A stretch of 64,000 nt of DNA from an uncultured Oligoflexia bacterium (GTDB lineage: Bacteria > Bdellovibrionota > Bacteriovoracia > Bacteriovoracales > Bacteriovoracaceae), in contig CAJXPQ010000003.1 in assembly GCA_913058265.1 (NCBI GenBank), positions 186,001 to 250,000 on the forward strand. Reading direction: 5' to 3'. The notes beneath the pieces were generated by a model. The model saw nothing but the letters and a program-made list of their open reading frames with translations, had not been told where the DNA came from and did not search any database. Position numbers and translations under genes: made by a program. This document shows, one piece after another, positions 24,769 to 33,443 of this stretch (within the stretch, counting starts at the first letter, position 1; every line of letters begins with the position of its first letter).

Positions 24769-26088
24769 CTATAGCGCAATAGACTCTAGTACATTAATTA
24801 TTTTTTGAAACCTTTGAGTTGAGTACTTCTCTCTCATCTGAGCTATTTTTCTTTTGATATCGAAGTCTTTACCCACTGTAATAAGCTCATCTACAAAATC
24901 TTCCGATAGGATAAATACTATCGCCATTGGAGAGATGTTTTGTGAGAAATGATCAGAGAATCCTAGTCCATTTACTGTTCCATGATGCTGTTTGAGAATA
25001 GTTTCAGCACCAATAGGCGCATTCGGATATTTTGAGATTAGAACTGCTGCTAGTTGTGCATGGGCCTTAACTAACTCTTTTTTCTCAGCAGGGAGTTGAG
25101 CATTCTTCAAGTCCTCTTCACTATGTATTTGTGCCTGAATATCATCTTCAAGTGCTATGTCATGAAAGAAAGCAATAAACCTTAATTTGTCGGACTGTTC
25201 TGGTGTTCCCCAGTCAAGTTGTTCCATAAGATGAGTAGCTACAAACATTAATATCTGAGAATGTTTAAAAAGGTAACCCGTCTTATTACTCATTAGCCTT
25301 TTTAATAGATTCATAAGTGAAGGAGTCTTTTTCGCCGTTTTGCCCATATCTATTAAATTCTTTTGAGCGAGCTTTATAGTTTCACTATTTATCCCAAGAG
25401 TAGCTATCCTCTGTTGAAGTAGTTCGTTAGTAAGCTCAGATGCCTTAATTTGCTCATCTTCGTTAAGTGTATTGTGCTCAAGACTTGCCGCGACTTCTCT
25501 GTTGTATGTATTCACAAATTTAAGTCGCTCATCTCGCTGAAGGTAGAGTGTATCAAAATGACCTTCTTTTAAATCTTTTACACCGGTGGAGGAGAAGACT
25601 TTATCTTTCTCAAAAAAGAGATCATAGTTTTCTGAATCTTCTTTTTGCTTATAGATATTACTAATTGATTTGTTGATAACGAGTAGTAATTTGGAAGGAA
25701 TTGGAAAGTACTCTGGGACGACTTTATTTGCCATATCTTGAGCTGTAACTCCGAGGTTTTTAGCAGTTGCCTGGACTAAGAGTTTTGCATCAAGGCCTGT
25801 GGGGAGATGAGTAACTTGCTTTTTATCTAGGGATGATTGTCCAAGAACAATTAACTTTGGAGGTGTTGCCATAGAGCTAATATAATCAGCAAGGGCTTCT
25901 GCTGTTTTCTCTGAGTTTATTTTTGCGCGAGAAATGATTAACTTTATACCTGGGTTTTGTTGTAAGTACTCTATTGCAAACTTTGCTTCTGGGAATGATT
26001 TAACATCACAACCAACCCAGGTGTGTAGGTTTAAGGAATAAAAATCACCTAATTGGGTATTCTTTTCGACTAGTAGCGTTGTATTCAT
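24769..26088 (-). CDS. HD-domain signalling protein with degenerate receiver-like N-terminus
   Basis: 439 residues. The N-terminal 110 residues look like a receiver domain (LLVEKNTQLGDFYSL, then KLIISRAKI and KLIVLGQSS), but the usual phospho-acceptor aspartate is not apparent. The C-terminal half has FFHDIALEDD, then a second histidine block KAHAQLAAVL and KQHHGTVNGLGF, which follows the order of an HD-GYP domain (HD, then HH and G-x-G-x-P). Here GYP is degenerate. Active HD-GYP proteins break down cyclic di-GMP; this one may be a sensor or pseudo-enzyme. AAGGAG sits four bases before the ATG at 26088. It is divergent from mutA. Confidence 0.7.
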   Translation of the reverse strand: MNTTLLVEKNTQLGDFYSLNLHTWVGCDVKSFPEAKFAIEYLQQNPGIKLIISRAKINSEKTAEALADYISSMATPPKLIVLGQSSLDKKQVTHLPTGLDAKLLVQATAKNLGVTAQDMANKVVPEYFPIPSKLLLVINKSISNIYKQKEDSENYDLFFEKDKVFSSTGVKDLKEGHFDTLYLQRDERLKFVNTYNREVAASLEHNTLNEDEQIKASELTNELLQQRIATLGINSETIKLAQKNLIDMGKTAKKTPSLMNLLKRLMSNKTGYLFKHSQILMFVATHLMEQLDWGTPEQSDKLRFIAFFHDIALEDDIQAQIHSEEDLKNAQLPAEKKELVKAHAQLAAVLISKYPNAPIGAETILKQHHGTVNGLGFSDHFSQNISPMAIVFILSEDFVDELITVGKDFDIKRKIAQMREKYSTQRFQKIINVLESIAL

Positions 26089-26149
26089 GAAACTCCTTAT
26101 TGCTATTATAAAAAAAACTATGGAAATAGATAGTGAATTCCTGAAAAAC

Positions 26150-26179
26150 TTTAACAATAAAGGCTCACTTTGGTATGAT
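26150..26179 (+). promoter_or_regulatory. Candidate promoter of the mut operon
   Basis: TTTAAC, 18 bases, TATGAT with a TG one base upstream (TGGTATGAT, extended -10). A start near 26186 gives a leader of about 15 bases with AGAGG before the mutA ATG. Confidence 0.5.
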
Positions 26180-26200
26180 TGACTAAATTAAGAGGATTAA

Positions 26201-27781
26201 ATGAAAATTAATATAGCTAAATATTTTAATGGTGTAGATCAGTCGTCATGGCAATCAGCTGCCATGAAATCACTTAAATTGAATTCTACTGAAGAATTAG
26301 AACGTTACTTAGAAACGACTTCACTTGAGGGTGTTAGCTTCTCGGCCGATCAAGTAAACACTGAGAAGTCCCATGAGCTGTCAACCTTTCCAGAATCAAG
26401 ACTTCTCGCTAGATACTCAAGCTCTCTAAATTCTTCGGACAGTGAATCTGGAGTAAATTTTTGTATTTCTGAAAATCAGACAACTGAGGCCGGGATATTT
26501 CTATTAACTGATATTAAGGTGGCAGAATTACCGGGTGAGATAAATTTAGACTTAGTAGCAACCCTTGATCAGTTCGATTATGACTTAAAAAAATATAAAC
26601 TTTGGGCGACTCAGCTAAGCAAGAAGACCAAGGTTTTTCCATACTTAAGAATTAGTAATATTCACAATGCTGGATCGTCGTCGGTTCAAGAAATTGCATT
26701 GATGATATCGCTTCTAGAGTTTGCTAAGAGAGACTGTGGTCTTGAAAACACTTTCTTTGTGGAGTTTGCAACGGACTCCCTTTACTTTAGTAATATTGCA
26801 AAGCTTCGAGCTTCGAGATTTATACTCGAATCACTATGTGAGCAATGGGAGAGTTTTGATTTTGAGATTCTCGCAAGTACTTCCTTAAGAGAGCAGACTC
26901 TCTATGACCCTTGGGTGAATATGCTTAGAGCAACTTCAGCTTCAAGCAGCGCCTTTCTCGGAGGGGCAAACACGTTAATTTTAAGAGGTTATGACTCTGC
27001 AATGAAGCAGATTTCTAACAAATTTAAAGAATCAGAGTTATCTTTAAGGCAGTCTCGAAATATATTTCACATCTTAAAAGAAGAGTCACACCTTACACAA
27101 GTTAAGGATCCCTCATTTGGCAGCTATGCTATTGAAAATCTAACTTACGAATATATTACGACTAGTTTTGAATTATTTAAAAACTATGAAAAAAGAGGTG
27201 GTCTTCTAAACTGTATCACTCAGTTCTGTCTTGAGGTTGAAAAAACAGCACTTGAAAGATGTAAAGCAGTTAATAATGGAAATTTAAGTTTAGTGGGAAT
27301 TAATGATTTTAGTAATACTTCTGAGTCATTCAAAGAGAACTTTAAACTAGAATTGGAACCTGACGAACTTTATGCGAGTCAACAGAGTATTTATTTTCCA
27401 TTAAGAAGAACCTCTGAAGACTTCGAGAAGCTTCGTTTAAAAGCATCAAAACTTGATCTATCAATTCAACTTTGTGTTTATGGAGATGAAGCAAAGCTCA
27501 CAGGTCGAATGATGTTTTGTTCTAATTATTTCGAAGTACTGGGTAAGAAAGTTGAAGTACAGATTCTTAGTGATTTATCAGGTTTAAAGAATGTCGACGG
27601 TGATATAGTTATACTATGTGCACTCGATTCTGACTACGATGCTGTCGCTGCTTCTGAGATTTCTGCAAAGAAAAAATATCTTGCTGGAGCAAAAGTTAAG
27701 GCAGAAGGTTTTGAGAATATTTTTCAAGGGCAGGATAAGTTTAATGTTTTAAATGACCTTGTTCAGGAGTTTTCATTATGA
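26201..27781 (+). CDS. mutA: Methylmalonyl-CoA mutase, small (beta) subunit
   Basis: 526 residues, a little shorter than the roughly 600 usual for MutA. It is the non-catalytic partner of MutB in the heterodimeric, B12-dependent enzyme that interconverts methylmalonyl-CoA and succinyl-CoA. The TIM-barrel part is recognisable (for example [20 protein letters not shown] and [13 protein letters not shown], the counterpart of the large-subunit [13 protein letters not shown]). The C-terminal B12-like domain lacks the D-x-H-x-x-G cobalt motif, as expected for this subunit. It overlaps mutB by four bases (ATGA), indicating translational coupling. The pathway feeds propionyl-CoA from Val, Ile, Met and odd-chain fats into the TCA cycle. 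Confidence 0.93.
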   Translation: MKINIAKYFNGVDQSSWQSAAMKSLKLNSTEELERYLETTSLEGVSFSADQVNTEKSHELSTFPESRLLARYSSSLNSSDSESGVNFCISENQTTEAGIFLLTDIKVAELPGEINLDLVATLDQFDYDLKKYKLWATQLSKKTKVFPYLRISNIHNAGSSSVQEIALMISLLEFAKRDCGLENTFFVEFATDSLYFSNIAKLRASRFILESLCEQWESFDFEILASTSLREQTLYDPWVNMLRATSASSSAFLGGANTLILRGYDSAMKQISNKFKESELSLRQSRNIFHILKEESHLTQVKDPSFGSYAIENLTYEYITTSFELFKNYEKRGGLLNCITQFCLEVEKTALERCKAVNNGNLSLVGINDFSNTSESFKENFKLELEPDELYASQQSIYFPLRRTSEDFEKLRLKASKLDLSIQLCVYGDEAKLTGRMMFCSNYFEVLGKKVEVQILSDLSGLKNVDGDIVILCALDSDYDAVAASEISAKKKYLAGAKVKAEGFENIFQGQDKFNVLNDLVQEFSL

Positions 27782-29901
27782 ATATCTCAGACTTAAATAT
27801 TTTAAATAAAAAATCAAGTGAGCTAAAAAAAACAGACACGTTTGAATCTCCTGAAGGTATTTCAATCTCTTCAAGCTATACACAAAGTGATATCAAAGAT
27901 CTTACGCATCTTGATTTTAAGTCTGGAGTTCCACCGTTTTTAGGTGGCCCGTATCCAAGTATGTATAAGAGTAGACCTTGGACCGTAAGACAATATGCAG
28001 GCTTTTCTACCGCGGAAGAGTCAAATGCTTTCTATAGAAGAAATCTTTCAAAGGGACAAAAGGGTTTAAGTATTGCTTTTGACCTGGCCACTCATAGAGG
28101 CTATGACTCTGATCATCCAAGAGTTGAAGGGGACGTTGGGATGGCAGGAGTTGCGATTGACTCCATCTATGATATGCGAATTCTTTTTAAGGAAATTCCA
28201 CTTGATCAAATGTCTGTATCAATGACTATGAATGGAGCGGTACTTCCGATCCTTGCTTTGTATATTGTGGCAGCTGAAGAGCAAGGAGTTTCACAAGAAA
28301 AATTATCAGGAACCATTCAAAATGATATTTTAAAAGAGTTTATGGTGAGAAATACCTATATCTATCCACCAACACCAAGCATGAAGATTATTGCTGATAT
28401 TTTTGAATATACATCTACGTTTATGCCAAAGTTTAATTCTATTTCTATCTCTGGCTATCATATGCAAGAAGCTGGTGCTACAGCTGACTTAGAGCTGGCC
28501 TATACTTTGGCAGACGGCTTAGAGTATCTTCGCTCTGGTGTAAATGCCGGAATAGATATCGATAAGTTTGCTCCACGACTTTCATTCTTCTGGGCGATCG
28601 GAATGAACTATTTTATGGAAGTTGCTAAGATGCGAGCAGGTCGATTAATCTGGGCAAAAATGGTAAAAGACTTTGGCCCAAAACTAGACAAGTCAATGAG
28701 TTTACGCGCCCACTCACAAACTTCAGGATGGTCTCTTACAGCTCAAGATGTTTATAATAACGTCACTAGAACTTGTATTGAAGCATTGGCTTCAACTCAT
28801 GGACACACCCAATCACTACATACAAATTCACTCGATGAAGCACTTGCACTCCCAACAGACTTTTCCGCTAGGATTGCAAGGAATACACAACTTTTTATTC
28901 AAAACGAAACAGATACATGTCAGCATATTGATCCTTGGGCCGGAAGTTTTTATGTGGAAAAACTCACCAATGATCTTTTGCAAAAAGCATGGGGACATAT
29001 TGAAGAAGTTGAAGAATACGGCGGTATGGCGAAAGCGATAGAAGCTGGTATTCCAAAAATGAGAATTGAAGAAGCTTCTGCTAGAACACAAGCTAGAATT
29101 GACTCATTAGTTCAACCCGTAATAGGTATTAACAAATACATTTTAAATGAAAAGGAAGATATTCCAGTCCTTTCAGTTGATAATACAACCGTTAGACTTG
29201 CACAAATTGAGAGACTTAAACAACTTAAAGATGATAGATGTGATGATGACGTTAAAGTTGCGCTCGATGCTCTTAGAGATGCTGCCTCTTCTAGTTCTGG
29301 TAACTTACTAGACTTGAGTGTAAAAGCGGCCAGAGTAAAAGCAACTGTCGGCGAAATAAGTTTAGCGCTTGAAGATGCCTTTGGAAGACACCAAGCAGAA
29401 ATTAGAGCGATTAGTGGTGTATATAAAAGTTCTTTTGGAGATCAAGCTGTCATGACTGAAATAGATTCAATTAGAGAGAAATTTGAAATTGGTGAGGGGA
29501 GACGACCTCGTATTATGCTCGCTAAAATGGGACAAGATGGTCATGATCGAGGGCAAAAAGTTATTGCTACCGCCTTTGCTGATATGGGCTTTGATGTGGA
29601 CATTGGTCCATTATTTCAGACTCCCGAGGAATCTGCTAAGCAAGCAGTTGAAAATGATGTTCATATTATTGGAGTGAGCTCACTTGCAGCTGGTCACTTA
29701 ACACTTGTTCCTAAGTTAAAAGCGGCGCTTAAGAAATATAATAGAGAAGATATGCTGATTGTTGTTGGGGGTGTTATTCCTCCAGATGATTATCAAAAAC
29801 TTTTTGATATGGGTGTTGCAGATGTTTTTGGCCCTGGGACTGTTGTCCATAAAGCCGCCACGAAACTGATTACAAAGCTTAATGAAGTAAAGGGCTACTG
29901 A
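27778..29901 (+). CDS. mutB: Methylmalonyl-CoA mutase, large (alpha) subunit
   Basis: 707 residues, the normal size. The N-terminal TIM barrel binds substrate ([47 protein letters not shown]), and the C-terminal domain binds cobalamin through Asp587-Gly-His589-Asp-Arg-Gly592, the D-x-H-x-x-G motif, with His589 as lower axial ligand. Together with MutA it forms the active enzyme. Its stop codon overlaps the meaB start (TGATG). All catalytic regions appear intact. Confidence 0.98.
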   Translation: MNISDLNILNKKSSELKKTDTFESPEGISISSSYTQSDIKDLTHLDFKSGVPPFLGGPYPSMYKSRPWTVRQYAGFSTAEESNAFYRRNLSKGQKGLSIAFDLATHRGYDSDHPRVEGDVGMAGVAIDSIYDMRILFKEIPLDQMSVSMTMNGAVLPILALYIVAAEEQGVSQEKLSGTIQNDILKEFMVRNTYIYPPTPSMKIIADIFEYTSTFMPKFNSISISGYHMQEAGATADLELAYTLADGLEYLRSGVNAGIDIDKFAPRLSFFWAIGMNYFMEVAKMRAGRLIWAKMVKDFGPKLDKSMSLRAHSQTSGWSLTAQDVYNNVTRTCIEALASTHGHTQSLHTNSLDEALALPTDFSARIARNTQLFIQNETDTCQHIDPWAGSFYVEKLTNDLLQKAWGHIEEVEEYGGMAKAIEAGIPKMRIEEASARTQARIDSLVQPVIGINKYILNEKEDIPVLSVDNTTVRLAQIERLKQLKDDRCDDDVKVALDALRDAASSSSGNLLDLSVKAARVKATVGEISLALEDAFGRHQAEIRAISGVYKSSFGDQAVMTEIDSIREKFEIGEGRRPRIMLAKMGQDGHDRGQKVIATAFADMGFDVDIGPLFQTPEESAKQAVENDVHIIGVSSLAAGHLTLVPKLKAALKKYNREDMLIVVGGVIPPDDYQKLFDMGVADVFGPGTVVHKAATKLITKLNEVKGY

Positions 29902-30857
29902 TGAGTAAGTCTTTGGTAACTGATATATTTGAAGGTATCAAAAAACAAGACCGTACTTGTTTGGCGCAAGGTATTTCTTTAGTTGAAAGTAAAAATCCTG
30001 AACATAAGAAGGTGGCGTCAGAACTTATATCATTAATTATTCCCCTTACAGGTAAATCTAAAAGAATAGGTATCTCTGGAACTCCTGGGGTTGGAAAGAG
30101 TACCTTTCTTGAAAATTATGGAATGTATCTTATACGCAAAGGACACAAGATTGCAGTACTTGCTATTGATCCTACGAGCCAAAAAACAGGTGGCTCAATT
30201 CTTGGTGATAAAACTCGAATGAGCGAGTTATCCGCCTCTGACAATGCTTTTATTAGGCCTAGTCCAAATGGTCCTACACTTGGAGGTATTGCTGCTAAAA
30301 CCCGAGAGGCCATGCTCTTATGTGAAGCTTATGGTTTTGATTATGTCTTTATCGAAACAGTAGGTGTAGGACAAAGTGAAATAAGTGTTTCTCATTTAGT
30401 TGATATGTTTATTCTTTTGATGCAACCAGGTTCTGGTGATGAATTACAGGGAATCAAGAGAGGTATTCTGGAAGTTAGTCATCTTGTGATTGTAAATAAG
30501 TCAGATGGAGATTTTGAAAAGATTTCTGAGATGGCGAGACATGACTATCAGAGATCAATTGAAATCTTACAAGCTCAGAGCGAATGGAAAACCCAAGTAT
30601 TACGAGCATCAAGTCTTAACAAGACTGGCTTTGATGAAATCTATAAATGTACTGAAGATTATTTTTTAACGTTTGACTCGGCGATACGAGACGAGCAGTT
30701 ATCTTTTTGGGTAAGAGAACTTCTAATTGAAAAATTTCAAACAGATCTGACCTCTCTTAATATTGAGCAGTCTTTAACTGATATTTCTAAAGGTAAAATA
30801 AACTTAATTTCTTTTATTGAAGAAACATATAAAAAGATTACTCATGACAAAAATTGA
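29901..30857 (+). CDS. meaB: Methylmalonyl-CoA mutase-associated GTPase MeaB
   Basis: 318 residues. A G3E-family P-loop GTPase that loads and protects the adenosylcobalamin cofactor of methylmalonyl-CoA mutase. The Walker A motif is GTPGVGKST near residue 60, followed by LAIDPTSQKTGGSILGDKTRM, ETVGVGQSE (switch II) and VNKSDGD (base specificity). It is adjacent to and translationally coupled with mutB, the standard arrangement. It overlaps the nth start by 14 bases. Confidence 0.97.
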   Translation: MSKSLVTDIFEGIKKQDRTCLAQGISLVESKNPEHKKVASELISLIIPLTGKSKRIGISGTPGVGKSTFLENYGMYLIRKGHKIAVLAIDPTSQKTGGSILGDKTRMSELSASDNAFIRPSPNGPTLGGIAAKTREAMLLCEAYGFDYVFIETVGVGQSEISVSHLVDMFILLMQPGSGDELQGIKRGILEVSHLVIVNKSDGDFEKISEMARHDYQRSIEILQAQSEWKTQVLRASSLNKTGFDEIYKCTEDYFLTFDSAIRDEQLSFWVRELLIEKFQTDLTSLNIEQSLTDISKGKINLISFIEETYKKITHDKN

Positions 30858-31515
30858 TTATACTAAATCTAAAAAATTACGTGCTGAATATGTTCTTAAT
30901 AAACTTGAAGAGCATTATCCTATAACACCGATACCACTAGATCATACGGATCCTTACACACTTTTAATTGCAGTTTTATTATCTGCTCAATGTACTGATG
31001 AAAGAGTTAATAAGATTACACCAGCTCTTTTTAAAATGGCCAATACACCAGAAGACATGGTCACTCATTCCGTTGAAGAAATTAAGGAAATCATTAGACC
31101 CTGTGGCTTAAGTCCCCGCAAATCAAAAGCTATCTGGGATCTCTCACAAATTTTAATTGATAAACATGAGGGCCTAGTACCTCAGAGCTTTGAATACTTG
31201 GAAGAGCTGCCAGGGGTTGGTCATAAGACTGCCTCTGTTGTTATGGCACAATCATTTGGTGTTCCGGCATTCCCTGTTGATACTCATATCCATAGACTTG
31301 CTCAAAACTGGAAGCTAACAACTGGTAAGTCTATTGATCAAACTGAGAAAGACTTAAAGAGGCTATTTCCTGAAGAGAAGTGGAATAAACTTCATCTGCA
31401 AATTATTTTTTATGGAAGAGAGTATTGCACTGCCAGAGGTTGCAAAGGTTTAGTTTGCCCTATATGCACAACTCTTTATCCGAATAGAAAAAAAGCGATT
31501 ATAAAGAAGGGATAA
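30844..31515 (+). CDS. nth: Endonuclease III
   Basis: 223 residues. A base-excision-repair glycosylase/AP lyase for oxidised pyrimidines. The helix-hairpin-helix is LPGVGHKTASVV, with Lys in HKT the catalytic nucleophile, and VDTHIHRLA holds the catalytic aspartate. The C-terminal Fe-S region reads YCTARGCKGLVCPICTTLYP, so the cysteine spacing differs from the usual C-x6-C-x2-C-x5-C. There are four cysteines, but arranged C-x4-C-x4-C-x2-C. The cluster may still form or be altered. ATG at 30844 lies within the end of meaB; a longer frame from 30817 is less likely. The placement in a mut operon is unusual. Confidence 0.93.
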   Translation: MTKIDYTKSKKLRAEYVLNKLEEHYPITPIPLDHTDPYTLLIAVLLSAQCTDERVNKITPALFKMANTPEDMVTHSVEEIKEIIRPCGLSPRKSKAIWDLSQILIDKHEGLVPQSFEYLEELPGVGHKTASVVMAQSFGVPAFPVDTHIHRLAQNWKLTTGKSIDQTEKDLKRLFPEEKWNKLHLQIIFYGREYCTARGCKGLVCPICTTLYPNRKKAIIKKG

Positions 31516-31920
31516 ATGGATAAAAATAAAAATGTAAATATTATTTTTTTTGATGGTGTCTGTGTTCTTTGTAGTGGATTTGCTGATTTTATTTTGAGAT
31601 ATGATCAAAAGAAAACAGTTTTCTTGGCCGCACTTCAAGGCCAGAAGGCGAAGGAACTATTGAGCGAAAGTGATAAAGAAAATATGAACTCTCTTGTTCT
31701 TTATAAAAATGGACACCTTTCTTATTCATCAACTGCTGCTCTTGAAGTATTCTCTCTGATGGGAGGAGTTTGGAAGATACTCAGCTGGTTAAAAATTATT
31801 CCGAGCTTTATTCGAGAACCAATTTATTTCTTTATCGCCAAGAACCGGTACAAACTTTTTGGTCAGACTGAAAGTTGTAGACTTCCGACCCCTGATGAGA
31901 AAGAACGATTTTTAGATTGA
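31516..31920 (+). CDS. DCC-family thiol-disulphide oxidoreductase (DUF393)
   Basis: 134 residues. The N-terminal FFDGVCVLCSGF carries the D-x-x-C-x-x-C motif that defines the DCC (DUF393) family, related to thioredoxin-like folds. The rest of the domain (LYKNGHLSYSSTAALEV and a C-terminal amphipathic part) fits. Its substrate is unknown. It begins right after the nth stop codon, so it is the last gene of the mut-nth transcript, and it overlaps the convergent peptidase gene by nine bases. Confidence 0.85.
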   Translation: MDKNKNVNIIFFDGVCVLCSGFADFILRYDQKKTVFLAALQGQKAKELLSESDKENMNSLVLYKNGHLSYSSTAALEVFSLMGGVWKILSWLKIIPSFIREPIYFFIAKNRYKLFGQTESCRLPTPDEKERFLD

Positions 31921-33267
31921 ATCGAATGCCTGTTTAAGGTTAACTACTCCGCCTGCAACAACTAGGTCCTGAAGATTAGACTCTTGTACGCTTGAATTGA
32001 TGAGCGCGTTTCTTATCTTACTGTATGAATTACTCATTTGTTTACTCTTTAATACTGCTGCCATGCCTGCCACGACTGGAGTTGCCATAGATGTTCCCAT
32101 CATCTGAACGTAAGGGACATTATTTGATGAGCATGTACCATTACAATCTGGAAGTGCTGTGGAGAGTAGTCCTCCTGTGAAGTAATCTCCACCTGGTGCT
32201 GCAACATGTACTGTAGACCCACCAAAGTTTGAGTAGTCAGTTAAGTTGTTCCACCTATCAACGCTTGCAACACTTAACATATTTGCTTCTTCTATGTTTG
32301 CTGGATAGACAGGAGTGATATCATTACAATCACCAATCCCATCGGATCCACCGTTTCCAGCTGCTGATACAACAAGTACATTTCTATCTTTTGCTACTTG
32401 AATATTTCTGATGATCTGTTGAACCTCTGAGCTTGTACGACTTGCTCCACTGCCACCAAGTGACATATTTATAATATGGGCTCCATTATCTATGGCATAC
32501 ATGATACCAGCTGCAATTGTCCCAAGGTCTCCACGGCCACTTGCACTTAAAACTTTTACCGGTAAAATTTTTGCTCTTGGTGCAACTCCCATATATGTAC
32601 TAGCTGCTAGACCCGCAACATGTGTACCATGTCCGTTATCATCTATTGGATAAGCGTCTCCGTTATAGAAGTCCCATCCTGCATAATCATCTGCATATCC
32701 GTTTCCGTCGTTATCACGACCGTCAGATGAAGTACCATGTCTATCAGCGTTGTTAACTTTTATATTCGGTGAGAGGTGAGGATGATTATAATATACACCT
32801 GTATCTATTACAGCAATGACTACGCCTTCACCTTGTTCATTCACACTAAGAGCTTCAATTTGCTCTAGGTGGGGATAGTATCTTTCTGCATTACTGGATC
32901 TTTCTTGTCTTTGGTGAGCTCCATAGAATGGATAGTTAGTTGATGAAGCCTGAGCTTTGAAATCACCACTAATTAAAACATCATCAAAAATTTCATTGGC
33001 CTTAAGTTTTGCTTTTGGCAGATACTCTTTTAAGGCTTTTTCGCTAATTCCAATGAACTCAATGATTTTTCTTTTTTCATTAATTACCCGGTATTGAACA
33101 CCTAGATCATCAGCAAGTAATTGTGCATCAGCTTTTGATGTACAGCTAGCAATGATACCTACTTGACTCTTTGTCTTTGGTGCACCAAAGATTTCTGAGA
33201 CAGGCTTACCACATGAAACTAATGTTAATAGTGCGAGCAGTGTGCTCAAGTATGAATTCCCTTTCAT
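31912..33267 (-). CDS. Subtilisin-like serine protease lipoprotein (S8)
   Basis: 451 residues. The signal ends LLTLVSC with the lipidated cysteine at position 19, so it is a membrane-anchored periplasmic or surface enzyme. After an inhibitor-like propeptide (about 35-130) comes the S8 catalytic domain, with Asp155 in VIAVIDTGV, His213 in NGHGTHVAG and Ser in GTSMATPVVAG near residue 400. The Asp-Asn-Gly-rich DGRDNDGNGYADD may bind calcium. GAGG five bases before the ATG at 33267 sets the start. Such proteases are common in predators that degrade prey protein, but no target is shown here. Confidence 0.92.
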   Translation of the reverse strand: MKGNSYLSTLLALLTLVSCGKPVSEIFGAPKTKSQVGIIASCTSKADAQLLADDLGVQYRVINEKRKIIEFIGISEKALKEYLPKAKLKANEIFDDVLISGDFKAQASSTNYPFYGAHQRQERSSNAERYYPHLEQIEALSVNEQGEGVVIAVIDTGVYYNHPHLSPNIKVNNADRHGTSSDGRDNDGNGYADDYAGWDFYNGDAYPIDDNGHGTHVAGLAASTYMGVAPRAKILPVKVLSASGRGDLGTIAAGIMYAIDNGAHIINMSLGGSGASRTSSEVQQIIRNIQVAKDRNVLVVSAAGNGGSDGIGDCNDITPVYPANIEEANMLSVASVDRWNNLTDYSNFGGSTVHVAAPGGDYFTGGLLSTALPDCNGTCSSNNVPYVQMMGTSMATPVVAGMAAVLKSKQMSNSYSKIRNALINSSVQESNLQDLVVAGGVVNLKQAFDSI

Positions 33268-33410
33268 ATTTACCTCACAGTAAAAGACCATCGTGGTCGA
33301 TGCCACTAGAGTTGCAAGCAATAGTCCAAATATGGCATTAGGATTTCAGTGAATTAGCTAGATTTAAGTGATACTGGTGTCATTGTGGGGTGTCAATTTA
33401 TTGAATCACT

Positions 33411-33438
33411 TTGCTAAGTGTTTGGATATTTGTATACT
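33411..33438 (+). promoter_or_regulatory. uvrA promoter giving a probably leaderless transcript
   Basis: TTGCTA and TATACT are 16 bases apart, and only five bases separate TATACT from the uvrA ATG. The expected start site falls on or next to the A of the ATG, and there is no ribosome binding site before it. Confidence 0.5.
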
Positions 33439-33443
33439 AAGTC

